64,000 nucleotides of DNA, taken from positions 42,862 to 106,861 of the forward strand of contig NZ_CANMPM010000011.1 in NCBI RefSeq assembly GCF_947499845.1. The letters are read 5' to 3'. The notes under the pieces were generated by a model. The model had not been told where the DNA came from, did not search any database, and was given only the letters and a program-made list of their open reading frames with translations. How positions within the stretch are numbered: position 1 is the first letter of the stretch; each line of letters begins with the position of its first letter. A program made the translations under genes and the position numbers. This document shows, piece after piece, positions 61,525 to 64,000 of this stretch. The stretch comes from an uncultured Pseudokineococcus sp. (GTDB lineage: Bacteria; Actinomycetota; Actinomycetes; Actinomycetales; Quadrisphaeraceae).

Positions 61525-62808
61525 GTGCCCCGGACCTCGCCGCTGCCTCCTCAGGTGGCGACGACAGCGGTCGAGCAGGCGGGCTGCCTCTCGCGAGCCC
61601 AGCTCGCGGCTCTGGGCGTCGGACCCGACCGGGTCGGTCGAGAGGTCCGTCGAGGTCGCTGGCAGCGGGTGGGCCCCCTGGTCGTCGCGACGACGACGGG
61701 GCCCCTGGGGCGCGACGCCCAGCGGTGGGCGGCCGTCCTGTCGGCCGGTGCGCAGTCCGCGCTGTGCGGGCTGTCCGCGCTCGAGGCCCACGGGCTGCGG
61801 GGCTGGGGGCGCGCCGAGGTGGTGGTGCGCGTCTCGCGCGGGCGGGCGGTGGCCGGTCCGCCCTGGGTGCGGGCGACGACGGGCCGGAGCCCGGTGCGCG
61901 TGGTGAGGCGCGGCGGCCTGCCGGTGGTCGCCGTCGAGGACGCCGCGGTGGGAGCGGCAGCGGCGTCGCCATCCGCGGCGGCGGCGGGCGGCCTCCTGGC
62001 GGCCGTCGTGCAGCAGCGGTTGACGACGCCGGCCCGGCTGCGTGACGCCGTGCTCGCGGCGGGTCCCGTCCGGCACCGGGCCGAGCTGCTGGCGGTGCTC
62101 GACGACGTCGAGGGCGGGGCGCAGGCCCTCTCCGAGGTGCGGCTGGTGCGCCTGTGCCGCTCCGCCGGCCTGCCCGTACCGGTGCAGCAGGCGGTGCGGC
62201 TCGACGCGACCGGCCGGCGCCGCTACCTCGACGCCCTGTGGGAGCTGGACGACGGGCGGTGCGTGCTGCTCGAGGTGGACGGCGTCGGGCACGTCGAGGA
62301 GGGGCGCTGGTACGACGACCTGCTGCGGGCCGCCGAGGTGTCGCGGCCCGCCGGGGGCGCGCGCGACCACGTCCACCTGACGCCGCAACGCACCGCTGGC
62401 GCCCGTCGTCCGCCACGATGCCTCCCGCCCGCCGCGGGGGCGCCCGCCGCGGGGGCGGCGAGCGAGGGGGCGGTCGTGGCGTCGCTGGACGTGCGGAGCG
62501 TCTTCCAGCCGGTGGTGCGGCTGGGGACGGGCGAGGTCGTCGGCTACGAGGCGCTCGCCCGCGGCAGCTCAGCGAACGGCCCGCGGGAGCCCGGGGACCT
62601 CTTCGCCCGCGCCCGCGCCCGCGACCGCGTCGACGAGCTCGAGTGGGCGTGCCGCGTCGCCGCCGTCGAGGGGGCCCTCGAGGCCGGCGTCGAGGCGCCT
62701 CTCGTGCTCTTCGCCAACGTCGCGCCGGACGTCGTCACCGCCGCGCCGTCGCAGTCCACCCGCTGCTCGAGCGCGCCGGTGAGCGCCTGCGCCTCGTCGT
62801 GGAGCTGA
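61525..62808 (+). CDS. DUF559-family protein 3, C-terminus lost, open frame runs into EAL gene
   Basis: Residues 1–~290 closely match gene 2: GGCLSRAQLAALGVGPDRVG, SALCGLSALEAHGLRGWGRA, RYLDALWELDDGRCVLLEVD and VEEGRWYDDLLRAAEVSRP. The last ~30 residues of gene 2 (RALRLEPERVAALLRRHLEP part) are missing; instead the frame passes unrelated sequence (GGARDHVHLTPQRTAGARRP) with no stop and continues in frame into the EAL domain start at 62476, ending at 62808. Either a true DUF559–EAL fusion or a 3'-deleted gene. The catalytic-type residues (D...ExDGxxH) remain. Confidence 0.7.
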   Translation: MPRTSPLPPQVATTAVEQAGCLSRAQLAALGVGPDRVGREVRRGRWQRVGPLVVATTTGPLGRDAQRWAAVLSAGAQSALCGLSALEAHGLRGWGRAEVVVRVSRGRAVAGPPWVRATTGRSPVRVVRRGGLPVVAVEDAAVGAAAASPSAAAAGGLLAAVVQQRLTTPARLRDAVLAAGPVRHRAELLAVLDDVEGGAQALSEVRLVRLCRSAGLPVPVQQAVRLDATGRRRYLDALWELDDGRCVLLEVDGVGHVEEGRWYDDLLRAAEVSRPAGGARDHVHLTPQRTAGARRPPRCLPPAAGAPAAGAASEGAVVASLDVRSVFQPVVRLGTGEVVGYEALARGSSANGPREPGDLFARARARDRVDELEWACRVAAVEGALEAGVEAPLVLFANVAPDVVTAAPSQSTRCSSAPVSACASSWS

Positions 62809-64000
62809 CGGAGCGGTCCCTGGCGTGGCGGCCGTCGGAGCTGCTGCACCTCGTGGCGCGCGTCCGCGAGCTCGGGTGGGCGGTGGCGCTGGACGACGTC
62901 GGGCAGGACCCGCTGGCGCTGGCGCTGCTGCCCGTCCTGCAGCCCGAGGTGGTCAAGCTCGACCTCGCCCTGGCCCGCCGGCGCCCCGACGCGCTGACGG
63001 CGCAGGTGGTCGTGGCCGTCGCCGCCTACGCCGAGCGGACGGGGGCCGTCGTCGTCGCCGAGGGGCTCGAGACGCCCGAGCACGTGCAGCAGGCGCTCGC
63101 CATGGGCGCCTCGCTCGGCCAGGGGTACCTGCTGGGTCGGCCGGGCCCGCTCGAGCGCCGCCCGCCCGCGCCGGCGGCTCCTCTCGTGCTGCCGCGCCCG
63201 CGCCCGCGCCCCCGCCCGCCCGGGGGCAGCGCCTTCGCGCTCGTCGCGGACCGCGACGTCCAGCGCTCGACGAAGCCGCTGCTGGAGGCCGTCAGCCGGC
63301 ACCTCGAGGCCCAGGCGCTCACCAGCGGCCCCATGACCGTGCTCCTGGCCGCGCTGCAGCACTCCCGCTACTTCGGGGCCCGGACGGCGGCCCGCTACCG
63401 CCGGCTGGCCTCCTCGGCGGCGCTCGTGGCCGTGCTCGGGGAGGGCATGGCCGTCCACCCGACGGAGCGGGTCCGGGGCGCCCTCCTCGAGGCCGGCGAC
63501 CCGCTGCTCGAGGAGTGGGTGGTCGCCGTCGTCAACCCGCACTTCACGGCGGCGCTCGTCGCCCGCGAGGTCCACGGGTCGGGGGGCCGCGCCGACGAGT
63601 CCCCGGAGGTCTCCACCGGGGGGCCGGGCCAGCCGGCGGCGGGCCCGGACGCGGAGCGGGTCTTCGAGTACGTCATCACCTACGAGCGCGAGCTCGTCCT
63701 CGAGGTCGCGGCCCGGCTGCTGATGCGCGTGACGCACGGCCCCGACGGCGACCCCCGGTCCATGGCCTCCGCCGTCGTCGGTCCCGTCACCGACACCACG
63801 GTCGCGGCGGACACCGGCGGTCCCGACTACCGCCGCGCCTTCACCGAGGCCCCCGTCGGCATGGCGCTGGTGACGCCGGAGGGAGGCGTCATGCGCGCCA
63901 ACCGCGAGCTGGAGCTGCTCCTCAGCCCTGATCCACCGATAGGTCGCGGTGCCTGGTCGGTGGCGGGCCTGGAGTCGTCGTCGGGCGGGTGGGCGTGGGT
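62476..64000 (+). CDS. EAL–DICT–PAS c-di-GMP signalling protein, frameshifted, runs off window
   Basis: GTG 62476 with GAGGGGG upstream fits a separate start. EAL domain: VRSVFQPVVRLGTGEVVGYE, YEALARG, LFANVAPDVV, then after a frame change near 62745–62762: VVELTERSL, ALDDVGQDPL, VVKLDLAL, VVAEGLETPEHVQ and LGQGYLLGRPG. Then a DICT domain (SRYFGARTAARYRRLASSAA, DPLLEEWVVAVVNPHFTAAL) and a PAS start (RRAFTEAPVGMALVTPEGGV). EAL proteins degrade c-di-GMP; DICT and PAS are sensory. Frame 1 stops at 62808, while the shifted frame stays open to the end. Composition changes after about 63930. Confidence 0.75.

Overview
The window is one stretch of very GC-rich DNA, with codons almost always ending in G or C and many GTG starts. 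It carries actinobacterial hallmarks: an Asp23/Gls24–AmaP envelope-stress operon, a DUF2256–DUF3253 protein, DUF427 and DUF664 proteins, SpoIIE-type phosphatases with GAF/PAS sensors, and EAL–DICT signalling proteins. I read it as a free-living, non-spore-forming actinomycete; a Kineosporiales-like relative is my best guess, without strong evidence. I saw no rRNA, tRNA, CRISPR array or prophage.

Left part (1–9.8 kb): a truncated Asp23 gene diverges from an ECF sigma factor and an anti-sigma-like protein that ends in its own Asp23-like domain. Next come a GAF–GAF–SpoIIE phosphatase, two diguanylate cyclases facing each other, an alpha/beta hydrolase and a frameshifted DUF559 (Vsr-like nuclease fold) gene set among inverted repeats. 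From 9.8 to 19 kb lie two GH13 glycosidases around a flavoprotein disulfide reductase, an SDR, a domain-swapped photolyase-like protein followed by DUF2256–DUF3253, a PRC-barrel-like protein and a TetR regulator.

Middle part (19–47 kb): a six-gene Asp23/AmaP operon, a GntP-type transporter, OsmC, an ABC exporter pair, hydrolases, a TrmH/SpoU methyltransferase, a secreted M6 protease, MscS, a cupin–MFS pair, a molybdate operon (HTH-TOBE regulator, modA, modB, modC, each pair overlapping by 4 nt), a FitAB/VapBC-type toxin–antitoxin pair, pirin, DoxX, Dabb, DUF427, PhoD, a universal stress protein, a formamidase-like protein and an ABC-F ATPase.

Right part (47–64 kb): a second SpoIIE phosphatase, a type II NADH dehydrogenase-like protein, a DHA2 exporter, an LPxTG surface protein, a DinB/DUF664–patatin pair, DUF4126, DUF368, two paralogous DUF559 genes preceded by long hairpins, an SMP-30 lactonase, and an EAL–DICT–PAS gene that appears frameshifted and runs off the window.

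The least expected content is intergenic. Four arrays (11.2, 15.9, 39.1 and 44.9 kb) have different sequences but the same ~41-bp period and a ~25-bp core with short dyad arms. Several families of long hairpins recur at unlinked places, and all three DUF559 genes sit next to such elements. Together these suggest REP-like elements possibly linked to DUF559 nucleases, and a periodic DNA element class that the protein genes do not explain.
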